The notes beneath the pieces were generated by a model. That model had not been told where the DNA came from. It searched no databases and saw only the letters and a program-made list of their open reading frames with translations. From positions 1 to 24,567 of IMG/VR virus record IMGVR_UViG_3300017760_001430: a stretch of DNA of 24,567 bases; one strand, written 5' to 3'. The translations under genes and the position numbers were made by a program. Each line of letters starts with the position of its first letter. Position 1 is the stretch's first letter. The DNA is from a virus. This document shows, piece by piece, positions 24,445 through 24,567 of the stretch.

Positions 24445-24471
24445 AAAAAGGAGAGGTCCGAAGACCTCCCC
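24445..24471 (-). terminator. Intrinsic terminator just after the capsid gene
   Basis: On the minus strand: a 9-bp stem (GGGGAGGTC with GACCTCTCC, one G-T wobble), a TTCG tetraloop and then TTTTT. It lies 10 bp after the probable capsid stop and before the ribosome binding site of the 52-aa gene. It should reduce transcription into the tail genes, keeping capsid mRNA most abundant; partial read-through is expected because no promoter was recognised downstream. Confidence 0.9.
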
Positions 24472-24481
24472 AAATTTAGTA

Positions 24482-24567
24482 TTAGTCAATACCATAGAAT
24501 GCAGAAACTAAAGCTTCGTCTCTTAAGACGTTAGCTCCGTATACATGCAATCCACGAACTATGTCAC
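24482..24567 (-). CDS. Probable major capsid protein, C-terminal end only
   Basis: 27 codons before a TAA stop at 24482-24484, reading D-I-V-R-G-L-H-V-Y-G-A-N-V-L-R-D-E-A-L-V...F-Y-G-I-D. The V-Y-G-A-x-V-L-R-x-E-A-L-V ending is the terminal strand of HK97-fold capsid proteins in many marine phages, as I recall. A strong terminator follows directly, as is usual for capsid genes, and adaptor and nozzle genes come next. The rest of the gene is outside the window, so the assignment is provisional. Confidence 0.6.
   Translation of the reverse strand, partial: DIVRGLHVYGANVLRDEALVSAFYGID

Overview
The window is part of an AT-rich tailed-phage genome, roughly two thirds A+T by eye. The architecture is podovirus-like: a short-tail nozzle and adaptor, a giant internal virion protein and no tape measure. 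The cyanophage/pelagiphage-style tail fibres and the small conserved hypotheticals suggest a marine phage of a low-GC bacterium such as SAR11 or OM43. The host assignment is inference only. No tRNA, rRNA, integrase, IS element or CRISPR array was seen. Coding density is extreme: most neighbours overlap by 1-23 bp or are separated by 1-33 bp, and no gene-free stretch exceeds about 40 bp apart from the convergent junction near 2.80-2.93 kb.

Left arm (1-2799, plus strand): a nucleotide-metabolism operon. It runs from the C-terminal third of ribonucleotide reductase alpha (nrdA, cut by the window edge) to the complete beta subunit (nrdB, all metal ligands and the radical tyrosine present) and a 73-aa unknown. 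Four small genes lie between the two subunits: a secreted or membrane-anchored class I cytochrome c, a one-helix membrane protein whose start overlaps the cytochrome stop (ATGA), a 52-aa zinc-ribbon protein and a 69-aa helical protein. A c-type cytochrome coupled to a membrane protein inside a phage nrd operon is the most unusual feature of the window.

Right arm (24567 down to 2803, minus strand): the late structural and lysis operon, read right to left. Order: end of the probable major capsid protein; a strong intrinsic terminator; two tiny lysine-rich proteins; an adaptor-like tail protein; a small fibre; a 94-aa unknown; a fibre with an S74 self-cleaving chaperone domain; a nozzle-like beta protein; a 1351-aa fibre ending in a pyocin-knob-like domain; a small tail protein; a membrane/coiled-coil protein; a 684-aa protein with a run of 13 prolines and at least 22 hendecad repeats; three likely ejected virion proteins; and a 1680-aa internal virion protein with an ADP-ribosyltransferase-like C-terminus. 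The lysis end follows: an M15 peptidase endolysin, an 84-aa unknown, an MscS-like one-helix protein, a GTA-type holin and possibly a 30-aa membrane peptide. This arm converges head-on with the nrd operon, with only about 3 bp between the two outermost stop codons.

Together the plus-strand genes would supply dNTPs (and possibly alter host respiration) during infection. The minus-strand genes would build the particle, deliver internal proteins and lyse the cell.
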